Shown piece after piece: positions 19,126 to 25,571 of a stretch of DNA of 41,750 nucleotides. A program made the position numbers and the translations under genes. The stretch lies in IMG/VR virus record IMGVR_UViG_3300046516_000571, positions 1-41,750 of that record. One strand, 5' to 3'. The notes below the pieces were generated by a model, which made no database searches, was not told the DNA's origin, and saw nothing but the letters and a program-made list of their open reading frames with translations. How positions within the stretch are numbered: the stretch's first letter is position 1; each line of letters starts with the position of its first letter. This DNA comes from a virus.

Positions 19126-19825
19126 CCTTTTCCTCCATGAGTTCGATCCATTGCTGCAGCCGCAGCATGGCCTTTTCGGCATGCTCCAGATCACGCGACG
19201 GCGAGCACAGCGCGTGGTCGGCCAATGCCACGAGGTCAGCCTCTAGCGTGGCCAGCACAGTCACTGCGGCAGTCCAGTCGATGAACGCATTGGTGAGGTC
19301 TGATCGCTTGCGCTTGCGCGGGGCGCGCGCCGGCTTACCGAACCGGTCGGCCAGTGCGCGATCTACAATGCCGCTGAGTTGGCGCTGATTGGGGGTGGTG
19401 TTGGACGCGCGGCACTGCTGGAAATAAATCTCCGCAGTTTCCAGAGCAATGCCGAGCGCCTCGACCCCCGCCTCGTCGTCCAGGTCGCCGCGGGCGCCAG
19501 CAAGCGCCTCAGCACGATGCGCGGCACTCTTGCTTAGGCCGGAGGCTTCAATAGCCTTCCGCTTCCCAGGTAATATGTCCCTCTGGTGGGATGTATTCTT
19601 CCTTCCTGGCGTTGCCTTCTTCTCAGCCTTCGACAATTCGCCATAGCGCAGCGTGGCACGGCAGAAGATCTCGCCCATCCAACGATGCAGCTCGTGGTCT
19701 TTCTTCTGCTTCGCATAGGCGCGCAGCTTGTCGGCCTTGTTCCTTAGTTCGGCCGCCTCATCCACCCGCGCGCACTGGGCGACCTGCAACCGCATCGCAT
19801 CGTATTTCGCCAAAGTTAACGTCAT
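19052..19825 (-). CDS. Conserved phage protein, coiled-coil plus HTH-like middle
   Basis: A 257-residue protein. The N-terminus (VDEAAELRNKADKLRAYAKQ) is the start of a widespread phage/prophage family in which a charged coiled coil is followed by a short motif (ELSKAEKKATPGRKN) and an HTH-like segment (ASGLSKSAAHRAEALA). These genes are often near replication or ParB-like modules but have no proven role. A helical C-terminus follows. ATGA overlap with the 33-residue membrane gene. DNA binding is inferred from the HTH-like part. Confidence 0.65.
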   Translation of the reverse strand: MTLTLAKYDAMRLQVAQCARVDEAAELRNKADKLRAYAKQKKDHELHRWMGEIFCRATLRYGELSKAEKKATPGRKNTSHQRDILPGKRKAIEASGLSKSAAHRAEALAGARGDLDDEAGVEALGIALETAEIYFQQCRASNTTPNQRQLSGIVDRALADRFGKPARAPRKRKRSDLTNAFIDWTAAVTVLATLEADLVALADHALCSPSRDLEHAEKAMLRLQQWIELMEEKDVGIGGGDDGARTVRESENQVSAS

Positions 19826-19923
19826 CGCCCACCCTCACCCATCGCCGTCACCACCAGCCACGTAGCGCCCGCGCTCACCGCCCAGGCAACAGCCGTCAGG
19901 GCAAGGGCGCGGAGCAACGTCAT
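19822..19923 (-). CDS. 33-residue single-span membrane peptide
   Basis: From ATG 19923, MTLLRALALTAVAWAVSAGA, then TWLVVTAMGEGGR and stop. One hydrophobic helix with a positive N-end. It is coupled by ATGA both to the methyltransferase stop and to the following gene, which is the main support. Role unknown. Confidence 0.6.
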   Translation of the reverse strand: MTLLRALALTAVAWAVSAGATWLVVTAMGEGGR

Positions 19924-20675
19924 GCGGCCACCGCCACCGGCAGGAACGTCCGCGCGATGTGCGTGCTGAGCGGCAGCGGGATCTTGGCGATCAGGGCGCT
20001 TGCGGCTTTGCGGCCGGTCGATTTGGAACCGTGGCGCCGTTGCAGCGAGCAATCAGCGCCAGCGCCAAACCAGTCGTTGCCGTTCTTGATCGCGGTGCCT
20101 TCTTTACGACGCTCGTTCAGGGCATCGCGCCACCACGCCGCGCCGCTGCCTCCCTGCTTGACGCCTTCGTGTTCAGCGGGGTTGGTCCAGTGTCCAGCCG
20201 TGCGGTGCGGCACGCCTTTGAACTTCACGCCAACCGGCATCAGCGCAGGCACATCGCCCCACAAATAGAACGACCCAAAGTTCCACCGTGCGCGCCCGAC
20301 CCACTTCTGAGCACCGCGTACGTTTTCCACGATCAGCGGAATGTGCCTGCCAGCCGCCTCACACGCCTCGCGCTGAATGCGGAAGCACGCCTCGAACAGC
20401 GTATTATCCGGTGGCGGCAACGCCTTGGCACGCGACCACGGCATCGCCCGGTAGCTGTAACCCTGACACGGCGGCGAGGCCACGATCAGCGTCGCGTCCT
20501 TGAACTGCGAGCCGTGCAGCGTCAGCACGTCCTGGATGACGAGCTGCGCCGGGTAGCGGTGCTCGCCGTATGCGTGCCGCTCGATGTCGAAGCCGATCAC
20601 GTCGTAGCCCGCAGCGAGCAGGCCGTCCGACCAGCCTCCAAGGCCGCAGAACAGGTCGATGGCGAGCAGGCTCAT
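19920..20675 (-). CDS. C5-cytosine DNA methyltransferase
   Basis: A 251-residue enzyme from ATG 20675 (ATGA with the VRR-NUC stop). AdoMet motif I IDLFCGLGGWSDGLL is at residues 6-20; the catalytic Pro-Cys of motif IV is in SPPCQGYSYR (C70); the ENV of motif VI is at 117-119. The C-terminal third has no clear motif IX/X and is shorter than many free Dcm enzymes. It transfers methyl to C5 of cytosine in phage or host DNA, probably to evade restriction. No cognate endonuclease is adjacent unless the neighbouring VRR-NUC protein plays that role, which would be unusual. Confidence 0.9.
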   Translation of the reverse strand: MSLLAIDLFCGLGGWSDGLLAAGYDVIGFDIERHAYGEHRYPAQLVIQDVLTLHGSQFKDATLIVASPPCQGYSYRAMPWSRAKALPPPDNTLFEACFRIQREACEAAGRHIPLIVENVRGAQKWVGRARWNFGSFYLWGDVPALMPVGVKFKGVPHRTAGHWTNPAEHEGVKQGGSGAAWWRDALNERRKEGTAIKNGNDWFGAGADCSLQRRHGSKSTGRKAASALIAKIPLPLSTHIARTFLPVAVAA

Positions 20676-21136
20676 GCGGCCACCCTCACCCGGCGATTGC
20701 GCGGGATGCCCCATTCGTCGATTGCAGCCAGCAGTTCGTCAGCATCGCGCACCACAGCGTAATGCGAGCCTGACAGGACCAGCGCCGCGCACATGACGCG
20801 CTGATCGTCGGACAGCACACCACGGTCGGTCTTGATCTCGATCCAGTAGGCGCGGCCCTTCCAGATCAGGACCGTATCCGGCACGCCGGCACAGATACCG
20901 CGTGCAACGCGCGTGCCCGGCACCCCGGCGTAATGCGCCATGTCGATGCTGAACCAGCAGACCCCCTGCGGTGACACGTGGCCCTCCCGGCAGAACTCCA
21001 GCCGCATCACGTCGGTGACCTGGCGCTGTTGCTGGTGCTCGCTGGCGACCGGCGCCTGCAGCTTGAACCGGGCCGGCACCGACACGCGGACGCCTTGGAC
21101 GCCGCCGCCCACGCGCATCGGGAGATCACGCGACAT
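20672..21136 (-). CDS. VRR-NUC domain nuclease
   Basis: A 154-residue protein. The PD-(D/E)xK core is GVPDTVLIW (D87) then YWIEIKTDRG (E100, K102), with Q112 in the following helix; this order and spacing define the VRR-NUC family. A 40-residue N-terminal basic region precedes it. Phage members are Holliday-junction or flap-type nucleases used in replication or recombination. A GGAGACC site precedes the ATG. It is the first enzyme gene of the early operon. Confidence 0.8.
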   Translation of the reverse strand: MSRDLPMRVGGGVQGVRVSVPARFKLQAPVASEHQQQRQVTDVMRLEFCREGHVSPQGVCWFSIDMAHYAGVPGTRVARGICAGVPDTVLIWKGRAYWIEIKTDRGVLSDDQRVMCAALVLSGSHYAVVRDADELLAAIDEWGIPRNRRVRVAA

Positions 21137-21335
21137 GGCGCCAGGTCTCCCGATGAGCTACCCGGTGGATCGTGGTCTTGTGGACGCGGTAGGCCGCAGC
21201 GATTCCGACGCACGTCTCGCCCCGCGCCAGCCGACGGCGAATGGCCACGATGTCGGCCTCCCGCAGCACGGCACTGCCAGCCCGTGAGCCTCGTGCGGCG
21301 AGGCTAAGCCCCGTGGTGATCGCCGCGGCGGTCAC
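21126..21335 (-). CDS. Small HTH protein (resolvase/Hin-type HTH)
   Basis: A 69-residue protein from a GTG that forms GTGA with the Cro-like stop. LREADIVAIRRRLARGETCV followed by GIAAAYRVHKTTIHRVAHR is a helix-turn-helix of the type found at the C-end of serine recombinases and in transposase regulators. No catalytic part is present, so it is probably a regulator. The N-terminal 20 residues are Ala/Thr/Ser-rich. Confidence 0.7.
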   Translation of the reverse strand: MTAAAITTGLSLAARGSRAGSAVLREADIVAIRRRLARGETCVGIAAAYRVHKTTIHRVAHRETWRHVA

Positions 21336-21568
21336 TCAGCCGCCAGCCGCTGGCGCACCGGGAACAGATCCGGCCGCAGCCGCCGCTTCGAGATGCCGGT
21401 AATCCGCGCCACCACGGCAACGTGCCGCTCCGGCACCCGACGCCACTGGGAGACCGCCGCCCTGGACACGCCAAGGGCCTCGGCGATCTCGGTGACCGCC
21501 AGACGGGGGCTCAGAGCCAGCTCCAGAGCCGCGTCACGCTCCGGGCGAGGAGGGGGCCGGTATGCCAT
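21332..21568 (-). CDS. Cro-like repressor (YdaS/Cro HTH)
   Basis: A 78-residue HTH protein: LAVTEIAEALGVSRAAVSQW, then RRVPERHVAVVARITGISKRR and LRPDLFPVR. The VSRAAVSQWRRVPERH pattern with a following RPDLF is that of Cro/YdaS proteins. It is divergent from the larger repressor across a 123-base gap holding operators, and it heads the early leftward operon. It probably shuts off the repressor promoter. No clear ribosome site or leftward -35/-10 pair was found upstream of the ATG. Confidence 0.85.
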   Translation of the reverse strand: MAYRPPPRPERDAALELALSPRLAVTEIAEALGVSRAAVSQWRRVPERHVAVVARITGISKRRLRPDLFPVRQRLAAE

Positions 21569-21574
21569 GCGCCA

Positions 21575-21648
21575 GCTTACTTAACCCGCGCATGGCTTAC
21601 AAGGCTGCGATTGGGTTGCGAAGCGGGCCTTAACTCCGTTAAGCTTAC
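21575..21648. promoter_or_regulatory. Operator region of the switch
   Basis: GCTTAC half-sites lie at 21575-21580, 21595-21600 and 21643-21648, and an inverted repeat CTTAAC-TCC-GTTAAG is at 21629-21643. The inverted repeat overlaps the -35 of the putative repressor promoter. A related palindrome with GCTTAC occurs at 22174-22189. Together they fit binding sites for the Cro-like protein and the repressor. Confidence 0.6.
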
Positions 21649-21658
21649 GGCCTATCTA
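21630..21658 (+). promoter_or_regulatory. Putative repressor promoter
   Basis: TTAACT (21630-21635), a 17-base spacer, and TATCTA (21653-21658), followed 33 bases later by the repressor GTG. The -35 sits in the inverted repeat of the operator, so binding there would block transcription. Confidence 0.55.
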
Positions 21659-21691
21659 GCACGCTGCCCAGCACGACTCCGAGGTGGACCC

Positions 21692-22126
21692 GTGGAAAAA
21701 GACGTTGGCGATCGACTGCGAGAGTTGCGTGAGCGCCGGGGCCTGAAGCAAAGCGATCTGGCTGCCAAACTTGGCGTTCACGTCATGACCGTGACCTTAT
21801 GGGAGAACAAGAAGGCCCGCCGCAAGATCGGCACGAAGTACATACAGAAGATCGCAGAAGCTTTGAATATTCGAGTGTCCGAGCTGCTCGGGGAAGAGGG
21901 CACCCTGGAACAGACAACACGCGATCCCCTGCCGATCATGACCCAGAGTTCGGCCGAGGTTCAGTTGCTGCGGATGTTCCGGCTAATGTCGGAGAAACTC
22001 CAGTTGTGGCAACTCGCGCAGTTCATCGAGTGTGTGAACGGCGGCCAGCCAAGTTATGCGCCTGGCCATGAGCCGAGCATCGATAGTTCGGCCATGCAAA
22101 GCACCATTCTGGGCTTCGGCCGCTAA
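21692..22126 (+). CDS. CI-type transcriptional repressor (XRE family)
   Basis: A 144-residue protein from GTG 21692, which has GAGGTGG 5 bases upstream; an in-frame extension to 21422 runs back over the Cro-like gene and is rejected. Residues 4-65 are an XRE HTH (GDRLRELRERRGLKQSDLAA, then HVMTVTLWENKKAR, YIQKIAEALNI). The C-terminal part (SAEVQLLRMFRLMSEKLQLW) is helical and probably dimerises; there is no S24 self-cleavage domain, so induction would not follow the usual RecA route. It would hold the lysogenic or carrier state by blocking the leftward and rightward promoters. Confidence 0.85.
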   Translation: MEKDVGDRLRELRERRGLKQSDLAAKLGVHVMTVTLWENKKARRKIGTKYIQKIAEALNIRVSELLGEEGTLEQTTRDPLPIMTQSSAEVQLLRMFRLMSEKLQLWQLAQFIECVNGGQPSYAPGHEPSIDSSAMQSTILGFGR

Positions 22127-22162
22127 CTCGCGAACAATTTCACCGAGACTGTAAACTCCGTC

Positions 22163-22191
22163 TTGCAGGGATAGCTTACACGGTGTAAGGT
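22163..22191 (+). promoter_or_regulatory. Rightward promoter with internal operator
   Basis: TTGCAG (22163-22168), a 17-base spacer, TAAGGT (22186-22191). A perfect palindrome CTTACAC-G-GTGTAAG occupies 22175-22189, inside the spacer and into the -10. It carries the GCTTAC half-site seen at the repressor/Cro gap, so the same regulators probably act here. Confidence 0.6.
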
Positions 22192-22192
22192 T

Positions 22193-22211
22193 GCTTCCAG
22201 TTTGTGGAAGC
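22193..22211 (+). promoter_or_regulatory. Leader hairpin
   Basis: GCTTCCA, a 5-base loop, then TGGAAGC, directly after the -10 of the rightward promoter. It would be the very 5' end of the transcript and could stabilise it. Confidence 0.4.
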
Positions 22212-22486
22212 GCGAAATGCTTATTGTTTCCGAACGGCACGGCGACGGCCTCCTCCTCCGACATCGTCGGTGTCCCGTCCGAGGGGGCCGAACCGATAGC
22301 GCGTGTGGAACGTCCTGTGACGGCAATTCTGGCGAGATAGGCGCGCCCGAAACCAGTCTACGCCCGTCATGGGCGTGTCATGCAAGTGTTACGGCGGAAG
22401 CTTCCGCAACTGCACCGTGCGACAGCGATTGGCACACCAAATCACGCGCGAATGACGCCGCCTGCAACCTGTTCTCTTCACAGCAT

Positions 22487-22687
22487 TTGCTGCGCCAGCA
22501 GGCGCTCGATGAGCTGCTGAACGACCTGCGCGAATATCGCGCCGCCAGCCACCCAGCCCTGCGCGCGTTCTGGCGCACTCTGGCCCTGCACGACATCGCC
22601 CGGTTCCGCCGGGACCATTTGATCCCAGAGCGCGCCGCGTTCGAGGCCGCTGTGGCGCGGCAGCAATCCCGGAGGGCGGCGGCATGA
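22487..22687 (+). CDS. Hypothetical small helical protein, start uncertain
   Basis: The C-terminal coding part is clear: LLRQQALDELLNDLREYRAA, then PALRAFWRTLALHDIARFRRDHL and an Ala/Arg end. Codons there are GC3-rich like the rest of the operon. TTG at 22487 gives 66 residues; the frame stays open back to ATG 22217, but that part has Cys-rich, low-GC3 codons and looks non-coding. The stop overlaps the next start (ATGA). It is the first gene of the rightward operon. Confidence 0.45.
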   Translation: MLRQQALDELLNDLREYRAASHPALRAFWRTLALHDIARFRRDHLIPERAAFEAAVARQQSRRAAA

Positions 22688-22992
22688 TCTCCAAGGAAAC
22701 CGCGACGGACATCGCACTGGCCTACCGCGAGGCCGAGACCGCCGAGAAGATGCTGGCCGACATCAACGAGGCCATGGACCGGCGCGAGCAGCCGGACATC
22801 CGCGATGCCTTTGGGCGCCGCTGCGGTGGACTGCAACTCGGCGTCCCATCTGGCCGCGACGGCCACCGAATGTTCGACGTTCCATGGTCGTTGGCCAAGC
22901 CAGTAATCGAGGCGCAGATCGCTTACCAGCGCAGCAGGATTGCCGTGCTCAACGAGAAGGCCAGATTTGAGGCCAACGAGGCCGCGCCATGA
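22684..22992 (+). CDS. Hypothetical 102-residue protein
   Basis: MISKETATDIALAYREAETA, with a central FGRRCGGLQLGVPSGRDGHR region and a C-terminal helix (EAQIAYQRSRIAVLNEKARF). The helices flanking a short beta hairpin look like a conserved phage protein of unknown role. ATGA links at both ends. Confidence 0.7.
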   Translation: MISKETATDIALAYREAETAEKMLADINEAMDRREQPDIRDAFGRRCGGLQLGVPSGRDGHRMFDVPWSLAKPVIEAQIAYQRSRIAVLNEKARFEANEAAP

Positions 22993-23237
22993 ACGCCTGC
23001 CCCGATCTGCTCGCGGCGCTCCACCTCAGGATGAGGGACTTGGAGTTGGAGGCGTGCGACGTGAAAGCCCGCGTCTCTGAACTGCGCGACGTGATCGACC
23101 GGCTGGAGCGCCCGCAGCGCCGTGGCAGGCCCCGCAAGCTGGAGGCGGTTGAGCCGCCCCAGCACGTCCCAGGCGCCGCTCACCGGCCACCGGACGACGA
23201 CGAGCTGCCGTTCCAAGCAGACGCCCCCGGCGCGTGA
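22989..23237 (+). CDS. Hypothetical 82-residue coiled-coil protein
   Basis: MNACPDLLAALHLRMRDLEL, then a coiled coil (KARVSELRDVIDRLERPQ) and a basic/Pro tail with an AT-hook-like RRGRPRK. The AT-hook-like piece suggests contact with DNA. TGATG with the next gene. Confidence 0.65.
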   Translation: MNACPDLLAALHLRMRDLELEACDVKARVSELRDVIDRLERPQRRGRPRKLEAVEPPQHVPGAAHRPPDDDELPFQADAPGA

Positions 23238-23413
23238 TGACCCCGCTCGAACGCCTCGCCCGCGCAGTGCTGCTCTGGCATCGCGGCGACCGCTGGACCG
23301 GCACGGAGCGCAACGAGTGGGTGATGCTGACCGGCGAGGAAGAGGCGACTAGCACCGGCCAGACGCTATGCGAACTCGCGCGACGGCTGATGAAAGAGGA
23401 GACCACACCATGA
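23237..23413 (+). CDS. Hypothetical 58-residue protein
   Basis: MTPLERLARAVLLWHRGDRW, then TGTERNEWVMLTGEEEATS and a charged helical end. Its start shares bases with the upstream stop (TGATG) and its stop overlaps the next start (ATGA). A compact helical protein; function unknown. Confidence 0.65.
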   Translation: MTPLERLARAVLLWHRGDRWTGTERNEWVMLTGEEEATSTGQTLCELARRLMKEETTP

Positions 23414-23625
23414 TTTCCGACGACTACCAGAACCTGGCCGACCGCATCGCCGGATACGCCAACCGCCTGGAGCCCATCATGCCGAGCGTGGCAAAGCACA
23501 TCGCGGCGAACCTGCTCGATCTGGCCGATCGCGTGCGCCATCTGGAGGTCATCCCCATGAAGCTGGACTCCCCCGAGATCAGGCTGGGCTTCCACATGCG
23601 CCGGGAGCGCCACGATGCCGAGTGA
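23410..23625 (+). CDS. Hypothetical 71-residue protein
   Basis: MISDDYQNLADRIAGYANRL, then MPSVAKHIAANLLDLADRVR and a basic C-terminus. Helical, leucine-rich. Precise ATGA overlap with the preceding gene; overlaps the next gene by 11 bases. No family. Confidence 0.65.
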   Translation: MISDDYQNLADRIAGYANRLEPIMPSVAKHIAANLLDLADRVRHLEVIPMKLDSPEIRLGFHMRRERHDAE

Positions 23626-23932
23626 CCAGCTACCGCCGGCAGATGAGTTGTTCGACGTTCGGGATAAGATCAAGCAACTCACATCCCGCGAACGCGAACT
23701 CAAAGCCATCGTGATAGCCGACCCTTCGACCCGCACGGGAAATCACTACGCCGTCGAGGTCAAAGACGTGGCCACTGCGCGGATGGACGTGAAAGAGTTA
23801 CGCAACATGCATCCTGAAATCGCGGAGCAGTTCACCCACACCGTGTTCGACAAGCGTGTTGAGCTGCGCGGCATCAACGAGGACGGTGAGTTGACCAGCC
23901 TGCGCCGCAAACCCGAGAAGGCCACACAATGA
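23615..23932 (+). CDS. Hypothetical 105-residue protein next to RecT
   Basis: A helix (ELFDVRDKIKQLTSRERELK) followed by an alpha/beta part (NHYAVEVKDVATARMDVKEL, FTHTVFDKRVELRGIN). It overlaps the RecT-like gene by ATGA. In phages the gene just before RecT is often an exonuclease or partner; this one is too short for a nuclease and has no catalytic motif, so it may be an accessory. Confidence 0.65.
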   Translation: MPSDQLPPADELFDVRDKIKQLTSRERELKAIVIADPSTRTGNHYAVEVKDVATARMDVKELRNMHPEIAEQFTHTVFDKRVELRGINEDGELTSLRRKPEKATQ

Positions 23933-24852
23933 ATGCCATATCCACGATCGCGCAGCCGATGCCGTTGCAGGACATGCAGACACTCGCCGTCGCCATCGCC
24001 AAAAGCAACCTGTTCGGCATCAAGACGCCGGAGCAGGCGCTGGTCCTGATGGCGATCGCCCAGGCCGAGGGCCGTCACCCGGTCGAGGCAGCGCGCGACT
24101 ATGACATCATTAACGGCAGGCCCGCCAAGAAGGCCGAGGCGATGCTGCGCGATTTCATCCTCGCCGGCGGCAAGGTGGCGTGGCACGCGCTCACCGACGA
24201 ACTGGCGGACGCCACGTTCACCCATCCGCAGACTGGCGAGGTGCGCATCGACTGGGACATGAAGCGTGCGATGACTGCCTTCGGTAAGAAGGACATGTAC
24301 GCCAAATTCCCCAGGCAGATGTTGCGCAGCCGTGTGGTGTCCGAGGGCGTCCGCACGCTATGGCCGCTGGCCACGTCGGGCATGTATGTTCCGGAGGAGC
24401 AGGCCGACATACCGGCCAAGGAGACGCCGCACACAGGCTCCACGATCGAGGGGGAGCCGTCCTCCGACGCCCGCCAGGCCATGAATGATGCCATCCCCCT
24501 GAAGGCTGTCGCCGCCCGCACGCCGCCCCCCGAGCGCAAGGTGGCGCCCAAAGTCTACGACGCCGAGGCCGAGTTCACCCTGCTGGACGAGCCAGACGGG
24601 CGCCGGTGGCTCAAGAACCTAGACGTGGTCTTGGCCAATGCACAGACCCAGCAGGAGGTGGTGGACATCAGCGATCATGCTTCGGTGAAGCACGTCATCT
24701 CCGACGCCGGCACGCCTGCCGATGTAAAGCGCCGGGTGGACAAGCTGCTGGCCGACGCCTACGGGCGGTTTGTGGAGAAGCCTGAGGCCGAGCCAGGTGA
24801 CGACCTGGACGATGTCGCGATCAAAGGCGAGGAGCACCTCGCGGCAGGCTGA
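23929..24852 (+). CDS. RecT-like single-strand annealing protein
   Basis: A 307-residue protein. NLFGIKTPEQALVLMAIAQA, EGRHPVEAARDYDIINGRPA, then FPRQMLRSRVVSEGVRTLWP and GMYVPEE match a RecT-type family commonly found in proteobacterial phages. It pairs complementary single strands, giving recombination and repair of phage DNA, perhaps during replication from the iteron origin. A linker and an acidic C-terminal tail (EPGDDLDDVAIKGEEHL) resemble regulatory tails in ssDNA-binding proteins. The usual partner exonuclease is not next to it; the VRR-NUC protein on the other operon might serve. Confidence 0.8.
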   Translation: MNAISTIAQPMPLQDMQTLAVAIAKSNLFGIKTPEQALVLMAIAQAEGRHPVEAARDYDIINGRPAKKAEAMLRDFILAGGKVAWHALTDELADATFTHPQTGEVRIDWDMKRAMTAFGKKDMYAKFPRQMLRSRVVSEGVRTLWPLATSGMYVPEEQADIPAKETPHTGSTIEGEPSSDARQAMNDAIPLKAVAARTPPPERKVAPKVYDAEAEFTLLDEPDGRRWLKNLDVVLANAQTQQEVVDISDHASVKHVISDAGTPADVKRRVDKLLADAYGRFVEKPEAEPGDDLDDVAIKGEEHLAAG

Positions 24853-24869
24853 CGGCGCTGATATAAATC

Positions 24870-24905
24870 GGGCCGGGGCAGCACTCCCAATGCTGCACCC
24901 GGCCC
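24870..24905. promoter_or_regulatory. Strong intergenic hairpin after recT
   Basis: GGGCCGGG plus GCAGCA on the left pairs with TGCTGC plus CCCGGCCC on the right (one bulged A, 7-base loop). It has no T-tract on either side that would make it a standard terminator. It could protect the 3' end of the recT message or attenuate the last three genes. The gap 24853-24933 has no gene. Confidence 0.5.
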
Positions 24906-24933
24906 TGGAACACGCCGCAAGGAGAGTTGCGAC

Positions 24934-25149
24934 ATGAGTGACACAATTACCCTGGATTTCCTCGGGCGTCAGCTAGCGAAGCTGCTGGACGAGGTGGCCG
25001 AGTTCCGCGATCAGCTCACGGTGCTCACGGCGATCTCCATGCGCGTTGAAGCATCGGTGACCAGCCTGACGATCGAAGTGCGCGCGATGCATTCCCAGCA
25101 TTCCCGCCTGGAGCGCCGCGTTGAGAAGCTGGAGGGCGGGGCGTCATGA
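24934..25149 (+). CDS. Coiled-coil 71-residue protein
   Basis: MSDTITLDFLGRQLAKLLDE, then FRDQLTVLTAISMRVEASVT and HSRLERRVEKLEGG: heptad-like spacing through the full length. AAGGAGAG site before the ATG. Likely an oligomeric accessory protein. ATGA with the next gene. Confidence 0.65.
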   Translation: MSDTITLDFLGRQLAKLLDEVAEFRDQLTVLTAISMRVEASVTSLTIEVRAMHSQHSRLERRVEKLEGGAS

Positions 25150-25370
25150 GCGACCTGACCGAGGACGAACTCAAGGTGGCACTGATGAAAGCCGATCTGC
25201 TGTTGAAGACCCGACAGAGCAGATGGGAGGTTCCGCGCGCTCTGGCGATGATCCTGCTGGCTGCCGCCGCGATCTCAGCAGCCGGCGGTCTGTCCACCTG
25301 GCTGTGGCCCGCCAAGCCTCAGACGATCGTCGTGCAGTTCCAGCAGCCGCTTGCCGTTAAGGTGCAGTGA
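25146..25370 (+). CDS. Small membrane protein, one span
   Basis: A 74-residue protein: a charged cytosolic helix (DELKVALMKADLLLKTRQSRW), a hydrophobic span (ALAMILLAAAAISAAGGLSTWLW), then a short beta-like tail (IVVQFQQPLAVKVQ). It shares a base with the next start (TGATG). The topology resembles small phage membrane proteins at an operon's end; a holin or superinfection-exclusion job is possible. Confidence 0.6.
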   Translation: MSDLTEDELKVALMKADLLLKTRQSRWEVPRALAMILLAAAAISAAGGLSTWLWPAKPQTIVVQFQQPLAVKVQ

Positions 25371-25570
25371 TGCTGCATTTCCTGATCGGCCTGGCCCTTT
25401 GCATCTGGATCGCGGAGCGCGTTGCGCACTATTGGAGCGAGTGGCAGCATCGGAAGCTGGTTGCCAGGATGCTGAGCACAACATCACCCCCAGCGACCGA
25501 GCGTGGCCTACTCCTGCCTGGTGTGGCGGTCCTGGCCGCGTTGGCGGTGGTTCTTCTCTTCGCCCATTGA
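25370..25570 (+). CDS. Small membrane protein, two spans
   Basis: A 66-residue protein: span 1 MLHFLIGLALCIWIAERVAH, a polar middle (YWSEWQHRKLVARM), and span 2 LLLPGVAVLAALAVVLLFAH to the end. A two-span small protein beside a one-span one is a pairing seen in holin/antiholin pairs, but also in others. The gene ends 1 base before the end of the opposite late operon. Confidence 0.6.
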   Translation: MLHFLIGLALCIWIAERVAHYWSEWQHRKLVARMLSTTSPPATERGLLLPGVAVLAALAVVLLFAH

Positions 25571-25571
25571 T

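Larger units (their letters stand above)
22127..22486. promoter_or_regulatory. Gene-free leader of the rightward operon
   Basis: This 360-base stretch has no convincing gene. It contains the promoter and operator at 22163-22191, a hairpin GCTTCCA/TGGAAGC at 22193-22211, and a perfect 14-base palindrome GCGGAAGCTTCCGC at 22394-22407. The long structured leader could hold an attenuator or a regulatory RNA. An antisense frame (21983-22264) and a sense frame from 22217 exist but look like shadows. Confidence 0.5.

Noticed and set aside
21422-21691. Longer N-terminus of the repressor
   Set aside because: It would run through the Cro-like gene, the operators and the repressor promoter; GTG 21692 has a good ribosome site and starts at the HTH.
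21983-22264. Antisense 93-codon frame over the repressor's 3' end
   Set aside because: It overlaps the clear repressor and the rightward promoter/operator, has no ribosome site and looks like a codon-bias shadow, although its C-terminal half reads like a protein.
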